This document shows positions 41,300 to 49,510 of a stretch of 56,776 nt of DNA, piece by piece. The notes beneath the pieces are model-generated. The model did not search any database, was not told where the DNA came from, and saw only the letters and a list, made by a program, of their open reading frames with translations. Position 1 is the first letter of the stretch. Each line of letters starts with the position of its first letter. Position numbers and translations under genes: made by a program. The DNA lies in assembly GCA_022450395.1 (NCBI GenBank), contig JAKUQE010000018.1:1-56776 (forward strand), read 5' to 3'. The stretch is from Dehalococcoidia bacterium. Its GTDB lineage: Bacteria > Chloroflexota > Dehalococcoidia > Lucifugimonadales > UBA3495.

Positions 41300-42886
41300 C
41301 TATGCGTCCGGTTCCTCGTAGTGCGCTTGGATGTTGCCCTTGTTCAACGTGTCACCGCCGACAGTGGTGTCCGAGCTGTAGTTGTCACCGTCGTTCCCTG
41401 GAAGTCCAGGCGGCGTGGTCAAGAGGAACTTATCCGTTCCCCTGCCGGGCTCGCCGTTGTCCAGGACAGTTATGACACAGGTCCGGGCCTCGCGGGAGTT
41501 GTCATCGTCCAGCACTCTCTTTTCGCACGGCACCGTCACTGTCAATCCAGCGGGCTCCCCATTGGCATCCTGGAAAACAGATGCGGGTGTGGCGATTTCG
41601 TTGTTAACATGGTATTGGATGGGTGCTAGAGCATCCGGGTTATTCTTCTTTTTACCGTTCGGCTTGCCGGTGTGGTTGTCGTTGTATTCCAGGTTGACTA
41701 TCCACTGGTCATCAACTAATTTGATGTTGAAGCCGAAGCTGTGGGAGTGGTTCTTGTCCGGATTGGATACATTAACCTGGCCACCGCCGGTTATCTTGAT
41801 GAAGCCACACCCGTCACTATTGACAACGGCGCCGGACGGAGTGTTGGAGCACAGATCGTCTGCGTCTGCAACGCCGTCTTCGTCGGCGTCACTGCTTGCG
41901 GGCAGCGACCAGGTTATTACTGTGGTGGGCGCGGTGGAGTGGGCGAAGCCGTTTGAATCGAAGAAATCCGCGCGGACGATATCGTCTCCTGCACTGCCTC
42001 TATTTAATGTAGTCGATACCTCACCATTAGAATCGGTGTTAAAGGGACCCCGGGATCCATTCTCAAAATCTCCGTTAATAAAGAATGTTACGGGTTCACC
42101 TGGCAAAACATTGCCATTCTGGTCGGTGACCGTCGCCGTCAAAGTCAGGTCCTGACCAACTGTGGCGTCGATCTGACCGAAAACACCAACTGGATCCATG
42201 GTGATGTCGGTGGCAACGGCGACGATGTTGAGGGTTACGCTCCAGTTGTCTATGCTGGTGATTCTCGTGGTGGTGGTGAAGCCGATGTGGGAAGATTTTC
42301 GCGCATGCCCAAATTCGATCGTAGAGCCACTGGTGGTAAAGTCCGGTTTTTGAAGGCAATCCTGGCCGGTGGACACCACTCTGCAGAAAACACCCTGCGT
42401 CAGACCTATAGCGCCGATGGTCGTCCAGGGGGTGGCTGGCGGTGCAGGGAGTATGTTAAACGGCGGCCCCGAGCAGTCGGGCTGCGTACAGGCGAGGAAG
42501 CGGGCGTAAACCTTGCCATCTTGGCGAAGGGCCATCCCGGCCACCGCACCAAAGGTATTAAAATCGGTGGAGTCGGTCCGTGCCCGCTCGGAATAGGTGA
42601 TCGAGGCGATAGCACCTTGTGTTTGCGGATCGTGAGAAGCGCTTGACTTGATGTGAACCGATTGCACGAGCCCTACTCCCACCATAACGTGGGTGATCTG
42701 TTGGTAATCACCCGGGTCTCCTCCGGAAGTCTTTTGGACGCGGGATGCGGAGTTAGCTGCAACGTTCTTGAATACGGTGATGTCCCAATCGGCGTCGGCG
42801 AACGTTCCATCGCTAAACGGACCCGCGGCATGTGCCGCAGGGACCTGGTTGCCGGAGGCTGCGACCAGGACCAGCAATATCGCCAA
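41300..42886 (-). CDS. Secreted protein with Ig-like and thrombospondin-3-like calcium-binding repeats
   Basis: A 528-residue secreted protein. The start is TTG at 42886, giving a hydrophobic signal (AILLVLVAASG with cleavage near AHAA) but no basic n-region. Residues about 20-215 form a beta-rich N-terminal domain, about 220-330 an Ig-like (Big-1 type) domain (VGQDLTLTATVTDQNGNVL), and about 333-362 an Asp-rich calcium-binding repeat (DADEDGVADADDLC, then SDGCG). The rest is a Gly/Asn/Asp-rich beta region with no known match. Upstream, the same frame contains an ATG at 42931 and MFGIDRLAASTKV directly followed by TAA, which looks like the missing n-region. Function: probably an extracellular or surface structure. 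Confidence 0.78.
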   Translation of the reverse strand: MAILLVLVAASGNQVPAAHAAGPFSDGTFADADWDITVFKNVAANSASRVQKTSGGDPGDYQQITHVMVGVGLVQSVHIKSSASHDPQTQGAIASITYSERARTDSTDFNTFGAVAGMALRQDGKVYARFLACTQPDCSGPPFNILPAPPATPWTTIGAIGLTQGVFCRVVSTGQDCLQKPDFTTSGSTIEFGHARKSSHIGFTTTTRITSIDNWSVTLNIVAVATDITMDPVGVFGQIDATVGQDLTLTATVTDQNGNVLPGEPVTFFINGDFENGSRGPFNTDSNGEVSTTLNRGSAGDDIVRADFFDSNGFAHSTAPTTVITWSLPASSDADEDGVADADDLCSNTPSGAVVNSDGCGFIKITGGGQVNVSNPDKNHSHSFGFNIKLVDDQWIVNLEYNDNHTGKPNGKKKNNPDALAPIQYHVNNEIATPASVFQDANGEPAGLTVTVPCEKRVLDDDNSREARTCVITVLDNGEPGRGTDKFLLTTPPGLPGNDGDNYSSDTTVGGDTLNKGNIQAHYEEPDA

Positions 42887-43212
42887 AACTTATACTTTGG
42901 TAGAAGCGGCCAGCCTATCTATTCCAAACATAACGGTAAGAGCTCAGCGCATAGAATTAATAAAACTTCTACGAGTTGTCCCTGGCGGACACAACAAAAA
43001 ATATTATGGGTGCGGCAGGTCGTGGATATTCTGGCATCCCGGTAGATCGCCGTCAACCGTCTGGACTTCATAATACTTAATAATACCTAACTAATTTTGG
43101 GGGTTGCCATGCAGTATTTCGCGTGATATCCCGATTGTCCGCACAGTGGCAAGTTGATAATGTTTGGGTTGAGGCAGTCCGGTGCAAAGCTTGATGTCTG
43201 GAGGGGGAGCCA

Positions 43213-43455
43213 ATGGTAAGCTCGGCAGTAGGGATCAACCTGGGGACCTATAATCACTCGGACGATGGTGCCAGCTTAATGACCGTGGCTCAGGTCGCCC
43301 GGCGGCTAAGCGCACATCCGCACTCAGTTCGCCGATGGGCTGATTCGGGGCTGCTTAGTTGCTACCGCATCGGGTTCAGGGGAGACCGCCGGTTCAAACA
43401 AGAGGATGTAGAAGCATTTTTGGTGACTCGGAGGAACGGTTCCGCTACCGAGTAG
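43213..43455 (+). CDS. Small helix-turn-helix protein (excisionase/MerR-like DNA-binding fold)
   Basis: An 80-residue protein. Residues 22-72 match the winged-helix excisionase-like family: LMTVAQVARRLSAHPHSVRR, then WADSGLLSCYRIG, then DRRFKQEDVEAFL. It probably binds DNA, perhaps as a repressor or an excisionase. There is no integrase or phage gene in the window, so a mobile-element role is not supported. The ATG has GGAGGGGGAGCC directly ahead and a strong terminator follows. Confidence 0.8.
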   Translation: MVSSAVGINLGTYNHSDDGASLMTVAQVARRLSAHPHSVRRWADSGLLSCYRIGFRGDRRFKQEDVEAFLVTRRNGSATE

Positions 43456-43476
43456 CCAACTAAATTAGAAACTAGA

Positions 43477-43506
43477 AGCCCCTGGGAACGTCTCAGGGGC
43501 TTTTTT
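43477..43506 (+). terminator. Rho-independent terminator after the HTH gene
   Basis: AAGCCCCTGGGAACGTCTCA then GGGGC forms a stem with GCCCCTG/CAGGGGC and a central loop, followed by six T. It lies 22 bp after the stop codon. Confidence 0.92.
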
Positions 43507-43722
43507 GATGCCTGCGGATGGACGTAGGGGGGCGGTGGTAACGAGACAGGCGAGCACTAGAGTTATACCGGAACGGACAGGTTTTAGCCTTTTCCCGAAT
43601 TCTCTTGCGTTGTTCAAGGGCCGTCGCGACGTTTGCCGATTCGATTCCAACTAAGCACTGGACACGCCGGGCTGGACGGCGCAAAATTCGCCCAGAGTAT
43701 ATGGAAGTTTCAGGAGGGGAAC

Positions 43723-44652
43723 ATGACTACCCGGCAGATCCCTTCGGAAGAACAAGTCATCGGTTGGATGGACTCGCTCAGCAACTGGGGCCGTTGGGGA
43801 TCCGACGACCAGTTGGGCACCCTGAATCTGATCACCGACGCCAAGCGGGCCCAAGCCGCCGGACTGGTGAAGGAAGGCATCAGCATCACCTGCTCTCGGC
43901 TGATCGTGCCGGAGATGGCGGCCGACGTTACCAGCATCCCTCCGCTGCATTACATGGTCCGCGCCGGGGATTCGGTACCGGCAGAGGGCTCGGGCGGTAC
44001 CTCGGACTTCATCGGTTTTTCTTTTCACGGTCTGACCATCACCCACTTGGACGCCCTTTGCCACCAGGTTTGGAATGGCAAGATGTACAACGGCCGTCCC
44101 GCCTCCGAAGTTGGTTCAGAAACTAAGGCGACAAGCCTGAACATTGACGCTGCCCAGAACGGGATCGTAACCCGGGGTGTATTGCTGGACATCGCCAAAC
44201 TCAAGGGTAAGAAGTGGCTGGATGCCGGAGAGCCGGTATTTGTAGAAGACTTGGAAGCCGCCGAAAAGGCGGCCGGAGTGCGGATAGAGGAAGGCGACGC
44301 CCTAATGTTGCGCCTAGGTTGGTACAAGCGCCGGTTGGAGGAAGGGCCGCCAACCTCCGGGCGTCCGGGTCTGCACGCGGAGACCCTGCCCTGGCTCAGA
44401 GAAAGAGGCGTTTCCATCGTCAGCGGCGATGCCTCCCAGGACGTTGACCCCAGCGGTTATCCCAAGCTGGGACTGCCGGTGCACAAGGTTGGCATAGTTG
44501 GGATGGGGTTGTGGCTGATAGACGCGGCCAACTGCGAAGAGCTGGTGCAGGTCTGCGAACGCTTGAACCGCTGGGAGTTCATGTTCAACGTGGCGCCCTT
44601 GCGTTTCAAGAACGCCACCGGTTCCCCGGTAAATCCCTTGGCGATTTTCTAA
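43723..44652 (+). CDS. Cyclase-family metal hydrolase (kynurenine formamidase-like)
   Basis: A 309-residue protein of the cyclase family (PF04199 type). The metal motif is FHGLTITHLDALCH (H108, D110 and H114), with a further GVLLDIAKLKG stretch. These enzymes hydrolyse formamide or cyclic amide/ester bonds, as in N-formylkynurenine formamidase and some isatin hydrolases. The frame is open 30 codons earlier, but the ATG at 43723 has AGGAGGGGAAC directly ahead. A bidirectional terminator separates it from the next gene on the minus strand. Confidence 0.87.
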   Translation: MTTRQIPSEEQVIGWMDSLSNWGRWGSDDQLGTLNLITDAKRAQAAGLVKEGISITCSRLIVPEMAADVTSIPPLHYMVRAGDSVPAEGSGGTSDFIGFSFHGLTITHLDALCHQVWNGKMYNGRPASEVGSETKATSLNIDAAQNGIVTRGVLLDIAKLKGKKWLDAGEPVFVEDLEAAEKAAGVRIEEGDALMLRLGWYKRRLEEGPPTSGRPGLHAETLPWLRERGVSIVSGDASQDVDPSGYPKLGLPVHKVGIVGMGLWLIDAANCEELVQVCERLNRWEFMFNVAPLRFKNATGSPVNPLAIF

Positions 44653-44682
44653 GCGGTTCTCCCGCATCAGAACAATAACGAA

Positions 44683-44708
44683 TGGACCGCTCGATAATGA
44701 GCGGTCCA
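44683..44708. terminator. Bidirectional terminator between convergent genes
   Basis: TGGACCGCTC pairs with GAGCGGTCCA around GATAAT. On the plus strand it is followed by CTTTGTC and on the minus strand by TTCGTTATTG. It serves the ends of both the cyclase and the double CoA-transferase. Confidence 0.8.
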
Positions 44709-44738
44709 CTTTGTCTATCCGGTGTTGTTCTCGGCGGC

Positions 44739-47402
44739 CTAAACCACTCCCGCTTCCGCCAGGTAAGCCAATTCCGACCGTTGCAACCCTAGCTCCTGGC
44801 AATAAATCTCTTCGTTGTGCTCCCCGATAAGAGGGGCCCGGCTGGATATCCGCCAGGGGGAGCCGTTGTAGATGCCGGCGGCGCCGGGGTATCTGAAGCT
44901 CCGGCCCAGTTCGGGATGGTCCACGTCCACCCAGAATCCTCGATCGTTCAGGTGTCCCTCATCCAGCAACTCATCGGGTGTCCGCACCGCTCCCCAGTTG
45001 AACCCCCGTTCCTGGCCGCCGTGGGCCACCTCATCCCGGGTCAGATTTGCCACGAAATTGATCAACAATTCGTTGATGTGAGAAGAGCTCTCCGAGAACA
45101 CCTTGGGGTCCTTGTAGCGTTCGTCCAGGAGGTCTCCCGCCAGACCATGGCTATCCATCCATTCGGTCAGAACCGGAAACTGGCGGAACGTCACCCGGGC
45201 GGCGCCGGCGTTCACGTACTTACCGTCCTTGCAGCGGAATTGGGTTGGAACAGTCCGGGTGGCCCCTGCGTGGCGGCCGGTTAGGCGTTGCACCACCTCG
45301 CCTCGATAGATGTAGGTGTTTACGTGCATCTCGGTAGTGAGGGCGCAGGCGTCGTGTACCGAAGAGTCGATGTATTGGCCACGCCCGGTGCCGGTGCGGG
45401 ATACCAGCGCGGCGATTATCGCCATGTAGGCGTAGTGGCTACCGGTATGCCAGGCGTTGCCGCCGCCGGGAGCGATGGGGATGTCCCCCGGAACCTCGCC
45501 GGTGTCATAACCGCAGCAGCCCATCTGCCCGCCTGCCGCCATGTGAAGCAGGTCACTGCTCAAATAGTCTCGCCAAGGCCCGGTCTGGCCGAAGGGGGTT
45601 AGCGAGCACATGATCAGCCTAGGGTTCGATTCGGCGAGCTTCTCATATCCCAGGTCCAGCGAAGACATGTAGCCGGGCGCGAATGTCTCCAGGACGACGT
45701 CGGCCGTGGCGGCCAACCGCCGAAATAGGTCACGCCCATCCTCTGTCTCCAGGTTGAGGGTGATTCCCCGTTTCGATGTATTGTAATGCCAGAACGAGAG
45801 GCTGCGCTCCCGGTGCGGAATGTCGTCCAGGAACGGCCCCACTATGCGGGTGGATTCGCCCCCAGTAGGCTCGATCTTGATGACATCGGCTCCAAGATCT
45901 GCCATCAACTTGCCGCAGAACTGCCCCTTCTCATCGGCCAACTCCAGAACCCGCAAGCCGGACAAGGGGCCGGGTTGAGGGTTGTCGTCAATGGTCTCTT
46001 TCGGCTTTCCGCCATTTTGGAACGCGGCGCCGGGACCCGTAAACAGGATAGGCCCGGCGTTAATCATGTCGTCCATGTACGGATAGCGGTCCATGGTCTT
46101 CGGCCAGAACGTGCCGTCTTCGTACCCCGATACAAACTCCTCGTGGTTGAGACCCAGCATGCCCTCGTAGATCTCCTGGTTGTGCTGGCCGATGAGGGGA
46201 GCGGAATTGAAGATCTGAGCCGGAGTCTCGGACAGCTTGAAGGGAGCATTTTGGAACTTGCGCAACCCCAGCTCCGGGTGGTCCAACTCCTTATATATCT
46301 CCCGATGGCGGAGTTGCGGGTCGTGCTCCACCCTGTTCTCGGTACTCTGCACGGGCATCGCCGGAACGCCCGCCGCCTGGCACTGCTCCATCAAGTCGTA
46401 TTTCTCAAGGTTTTGGGCCCATTCTTGGATACCCTGGTCCAGTTCTTCTTGGTGTTGGAGCCGTCCCCCAAGGGTGGCGAACCTGGGCGAAGTCGCCCAC
46501 TGGGGAGAGCCCATCACCCCCACCAAGCGCCGCCATTCCTCCTCGGAGAAGCAGGTGATGGCGCACCAGTCGTTGTAGCCGCCGCCCTTGGTGCGATAGG
46601 CGTTGTGGGGGGCCGTTGTGGGCCCACGGTAATTGTTGACCATGGGAGTTCCGGGCCAATGGGCGCGGTTGCCCGGGGGAAATCCTTCCCGTTGGGAGGG
46701 CCGCCCATTGACCGAAGCGTCCAGCATCGCTGAACCGTTCAGGGTAGCGCCCATGATCATCTGGGACAGGTCTACGTGCTGGCCCTGGCCGGTCATGTTG
46801 CGCCGGTATAGAGATGTCATGATGGAAAAGGCGATGTACATGCCGCCGGTGTCGTTCAAGTAAGACCAGCCCCAGCCTGCCGGGGGCTCGCCGGGCAGCC
46901 CCGATAGGAAAGTCAATCCGCAGAATGCCTGGGCGATGGGTCCCATGGTGAGGTAGTTGCTGTGCCGCCCGGTATGGCCGAACCCGGATTGGGAGACGTA
47001 GACGATGTCCGGCTTGAGCTTGCACATCTCGTCGTAACCCAGGCCCCAACTCCGCAGTGCCCTGGCGCTGAAGTTCTCGACCACTACGTCGGATACCGAG
47101 ATGAGCCTCTTGACGACGTCCAGGCCCCTTTCTGTGCGCAGATTGACGGTGATCGCCTTCTTGTTGGCGTTGGTATCGTTGAAGTTGGACGAGGTGTTGA
47201 GAGTTTGAGTAACGCCGGCCGGTGTCGCGCCGCTGGTCCGGCCCCGCTCGTTCAGCGGCCACTCCACCTTTATGACTTCGGCTCCAAGGGCGCCCAGCCA
47301 ACGGGTGGCCCAGGGGCCGGCCCTTACCCAGGTAAAATCCACGACCCGTATGCCCGCCAAGGCCTTCGGTGCGGCCGCGATCTGCTCTTGGGTTAGGGCC
47401 AT
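44739..47402 (-). CDS. Tandem double family III CoA-transferase (887 residues)
   Basis: Two complete CaiB/BaiF domains are fused in one frame: residues about 14-405 and 481-880, joined by a short linker (GPGAAFQNGGKPKETIDDNP). Each has the usual start (GIRVVDFTWVRAGPWATRWL and LRVLELADEKGQFCGKLMAD) and the Asn-Lys-Arg-Gly-like and GHTGR/GQTGPW signatures. The second keeps the catalytic pattern I-D-S-S-V-H-D684. The first reads V-D-L-S-Q-M-I216, with Ile where the catalytic Asp should be. It is unlike separate CoA-transferases, which act as homodimers, and the fusion would make a fixed one-active, one-inactive pair. The ATG has AAGGAGGGAAC ahead. Confidence 0.9.
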   Translation of the reverse strand: MALTQEQIAAAPKALAGIRVVDFTWVRAGPWATRWLGALGAEVIKVEWPLNERGRTSGATPAGVTQTLNTSSNFNDTNANKKAITVNLRTERGLDVVKRLISVSDVVVENFSARALRSWGLGYDEMCKLKPDIVYVSQSGFGHTGRHSNYLTMGPIAQAFCGLTFLSGLPGEPPAGWGWSYLNDTGGMYIAFSIMTSLYRRNMTGQGQHVDLSQMIMGATLNGSAMLDASVNGRPSQREGFPPGNRAHWPGTPMVNNYRGPTTAPHNAYRTKGGGYNDWCAITCFSEEEWRRLVGVMGSPQWATSPRFATLGGRLQHQEELDQGIQEWAQNLEKYDLMEQCQAAGVPAMPVQSTENRVEHDPQLRHREIYKELDHPELGLRKFQNAPFKLSETPAQIFNSAPLIGQHNQEIYEGMLGLNHEEFVSGYEDGTFWPKTMDRYPYMDDMINAGPILFTGPGAAFQNGGKPKETIDDNPQPGPLSGLRVLELADEKGQFCGKLMADLGADVIKIEPTGGESTRIVGPFLDDIPHRERSLSFWHYNTSKRGITLNLETEDGRDLFRRLAATADVVLETFAPGYMSSLDLGYEKLAESNPRLIMCSLTPFGQTGPWRDYLSSDLLHMAAGGQMGCCGYDTGEVPGDIPIAPGGGNAWHTGSHYAYMAIIAALVSRTGTGRGQYIDSSVHDACALTTEMHVNTYIYRGEVVQRLTGRHAGATRTVPTQFRCKDGKYVNAGAARVTFRQFPVLTEWMDSHGLAGDLLDERYKDPKVFSESSSHINELLINFVANLTRDEVAHGGQERGFNWGAVRTPDELLDEGHLNDRGFWVDVDHPELGRSFRYPGAAGIYNGSPWRISSRAPLIGEHNEEIYCQELGLQRSELAYLAEAGVV

Positions 47403-47560
47403 TGTTCCCTCCTTTGGTGTACAGCCGCCGGCAGCCCGGCGTGAGCTTGAATATACCGATGGCGTGCCGCAACGTCAATCTTCCCCTTTTCTTCTCACGC
47501 CGCCGTTGACGGAGTGGGTTCAAAACATATAATGAGCGTGAAGATCGACGGAGGAATCTC

Positions 47561-48685
47561 ATGAAATTCGGCCTTTTCTATCAGATCCAAGTGCCCAAAC
47601 CCTGGACCGAGGAGAGCGAGGCCAGGCGCATCTGGGAGGCCTTGGACCAGATCGCATATGCCGAGGAAGTCGGCTACGACAGCGTGTGGTTCTCGGAGCA
47701 TCATTTCCGGCCCGAATGGTCCCACAACAGCGCCCCTGACTTGACCTTGGCGGCGGTCAGTCAGCGGACCAGCCGCATCCGCATGGGCGTGGGCGTGGTC
47801 CTGGCTCCGATCCATCATCCCCTGCACACCGCGTCCCGGATGGCTACCCTGGATATCTTGAGCCATGGCCGGGTCGACGTTGGCATCGGCCGCACCGGCT
47901 ACCCATACCAGTTGACTCCCTACGGCGCGGGGCTCAAGGACACCCGGGGCATGTGGGAGGAATACGCTCAGGTATTGCCCAAGATCTGGACGGAAGAGGT
48001 CGTTTCCTACGAAGGGCAGTACTTCCAGATTCCCCCTAGGGAAGTCTTGCCAAAGCCGTTGCAAAAACCCCACCCGCCCCTATGGTCGGCCTGCTCCAGC
48101 GAGGAAACAACCAGATTGACCGGCGAAATGGGACTGGGCGCTCTGGTGGGCAGCGAGGGCGGACCCGAGAAGGTTGCCGAGGTTCTAGAACTGTATAACA
48201 AGACGAGTAAGGCCTCCCGGCACGACGGGATCCACGTCAACCACCAGAACGCCCTGATGACCGCCGGCTACTGTCACGAAAGCAGTAAGGTGGTGGAAGA
48301 GCGCGGTACCGAGTTGGTGGCCTGGTACCTGAATCAGCAGAGAGAACGGGCCCGGCTGGTATGGCGGGGGTTTGACCCGGCCACGGTACCGCCGGATTAC
48401 CAAGGCTACTACGAGCGAGATCAACGCTTGGCCGCCGGGCCGCACCCCGGAGACCCCACACCCGCCGACGTGGTCCGGCAGGGCACGAAATTTTGCATCG
48501 GAACTCCCGACGACTGCATCAAGTTTTATGAAGCCTACGAGGCCATGGGAGTAGAGCAGGTGTTCCTTCTCTGCGCCATCGGCCCCGCCGCCAACGAAGA
48601 AGTGATGAACACCATACGGCTGTTCGGCAAGTACGTGATTCCCCACTTCAAGGAAAAAGAGAAGGCCCATGCTGCCGTCGTGTAA
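47561..48685 (+). CDS. Luciferase-like (LLM class) flavin-dependent oxidoreductase
   Basis: A 374-residue TIM-barrel. WFSEHHFRPEWSHNSAPD, GVGVVLAPIHHPLHTASRMA and LSHGRVDVGIGRTGYPYQ are the family signatures. GGAGGAATCTC precedes the ATG. A crotonase and an M20 gene follow on the same strand with gaps of 21 and 33 bp, so it is probably the first gene of a four- or five-gene operon, with DUF1028 as the last member. Confidence 0.88.
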   Translation: MKFGLFYQIQVPKPWTEESEARRIWEALDQIAYAEEVGYDSVWFSEHHFRPEWSHNSAPDLTLAAVSQRTSRIRMGVGVVLAPIHHPLHTASRMATLDILSHGRVDVGIGRTGYPYQLTPYGAGLKDTRGMWEEYAQVLPKIWTEEVVSYEGQYFQIPPREVLPKPLQKPHPPLWSACSSEETTRLTGEMGLGALVGSEGGPEKVAEVLELYNKTSKASRHDGIHVNHQNALMTAGYCHESSKVVEERGTELVAWYLNQQRERARLVWRGFDPATVPPDYQGYYERDQRLAAGPHPGDPTPADVVRQGTKFCIGTPDDCIKFYEAYEAMGVEQVFLLCAIGPAANEEVMNTIRLFGKYVIPHFKEKEKAHAAVV

Positions 48686-48706
48686 AGCCGATTAGGAGTA
48701 GAGTCA

Positions 48707-49477
48707 ATGTCCCAAGTATCCACCCAGCTAGAGGGATCAACGGCGATCCTGAGTCTGGAAGGACGCACCGATCTGAACCTGCTGGGGTTGGAGCTATTCC
48801 AAAGTCTGATCGACGGGCTGGATGAGGTTGCCGCCGACGCCAACGTCACGACGGTGGTGCTGAGGGGCGCTGGGGAGCGGGCGTTTTCCTCGGGGGTCGA
48901 CCTCCATGAGATGCGGGACCTGACGCCGCAATCGGCCGAGGAATTCATCCGTACGCTGCACCGGGCCATCCGCAAGGTGCTCACCTTGCCGATGCCGGTC
49001 ATCGCCGCCATTAATGGCCCCTGCCTGGGCGGCGCTCTTGAGTTGGTCTTGGCTTGCGATATACGCATCGCCTCGGAAGACGCCATATTCGGCTTGCCCG
49101 AGGTGCTGGTGGGGCTGCCCTCGGTCATCGAGGCGTCGTTGCTGCCCAAAACCATCGGTCTGGGGCGTGCACGGCGGCTTATCATGACGGGAGACTCCGT
49201 AACTTCCCAAGAAGCTCTGGACATGGGTCTGGTGGACCAAGTCGTCCCCAAAGACGGCGCGCATGACGCCGCTATGGAGACCACCCAAAAATTCCGTAAC
49301 ATCAGCCCGAAAGTCATGGCGGCCCAGAAGGACATCATCGTCAAATGGCTGGAGATGGGGGACGAGCAAGCCGCGGAATACAGCATCAAGGCGTTCGCCC
49401 TGGGGTTCACCACCGGCCATCCCCAAGAAGCGATGACCGCGTTTCTAGAGAAACGGGAGCCGAGATTCAAGACCTGA
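48707..49477 (+). CDS. Enoyl-CoA hydratase/isomerase family protein
   Basis: A 256-residue crotonase. GAGERAFSSGVDLHEMRD and AINGPCLGGALELVLACDIR give the oxyanion hole. The segment GLPEVLVGLPSVIEASLLPK carries the position that supplies the acid/base residues. The tail ends QEAMTAFLEKREPRFKT. TAGGAGTAGAGTCA precedes the ATG. Third gene type in the run LLM-oxidoreductase/crotonase/M20/DUF1028, suggesting they work on one substrate through a CoA thioester. Confidence 0.87.
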   Translation: MSQVSTQLEGSTAILSLEGRTDLNLLGLELFQSLIDGLDEVAADANVTTVVLRGAGERAFSSGVDLHEMRDLTPQSAEEFIRTLHRAIRKVLTLPMPVIAAINGPCLGGALELVLACDIRIASEDAIFGLPEVLVGLPSVIEASLLPKTIGLGRARRLIMTGDSVTSQEALDMGLVDQVVPKDGAHDAAMETTQKFRNISPKVMAAQKDIIVKWLEMGDEQAAEYSIKAFALGFTTGHPQEAMTAFLEKREPRFKT

Positions 49478-49510
49478 TCAAAACATCAAACCGGCGATAG
49501 GACCACCGAC

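Noticed and set aside
43213-43455. The small HTH protein as the excisionase of a prophage or integrated element
   Set aside because: No integrase, transposase, attachment-site repeats or phage genes were found around it.
45786-46733. A 315-codon open frame opposite the double CoA-transferase
   Set aside because: Antisense shadow; the sense strand encodes a complete two-domain CoA-transferase.
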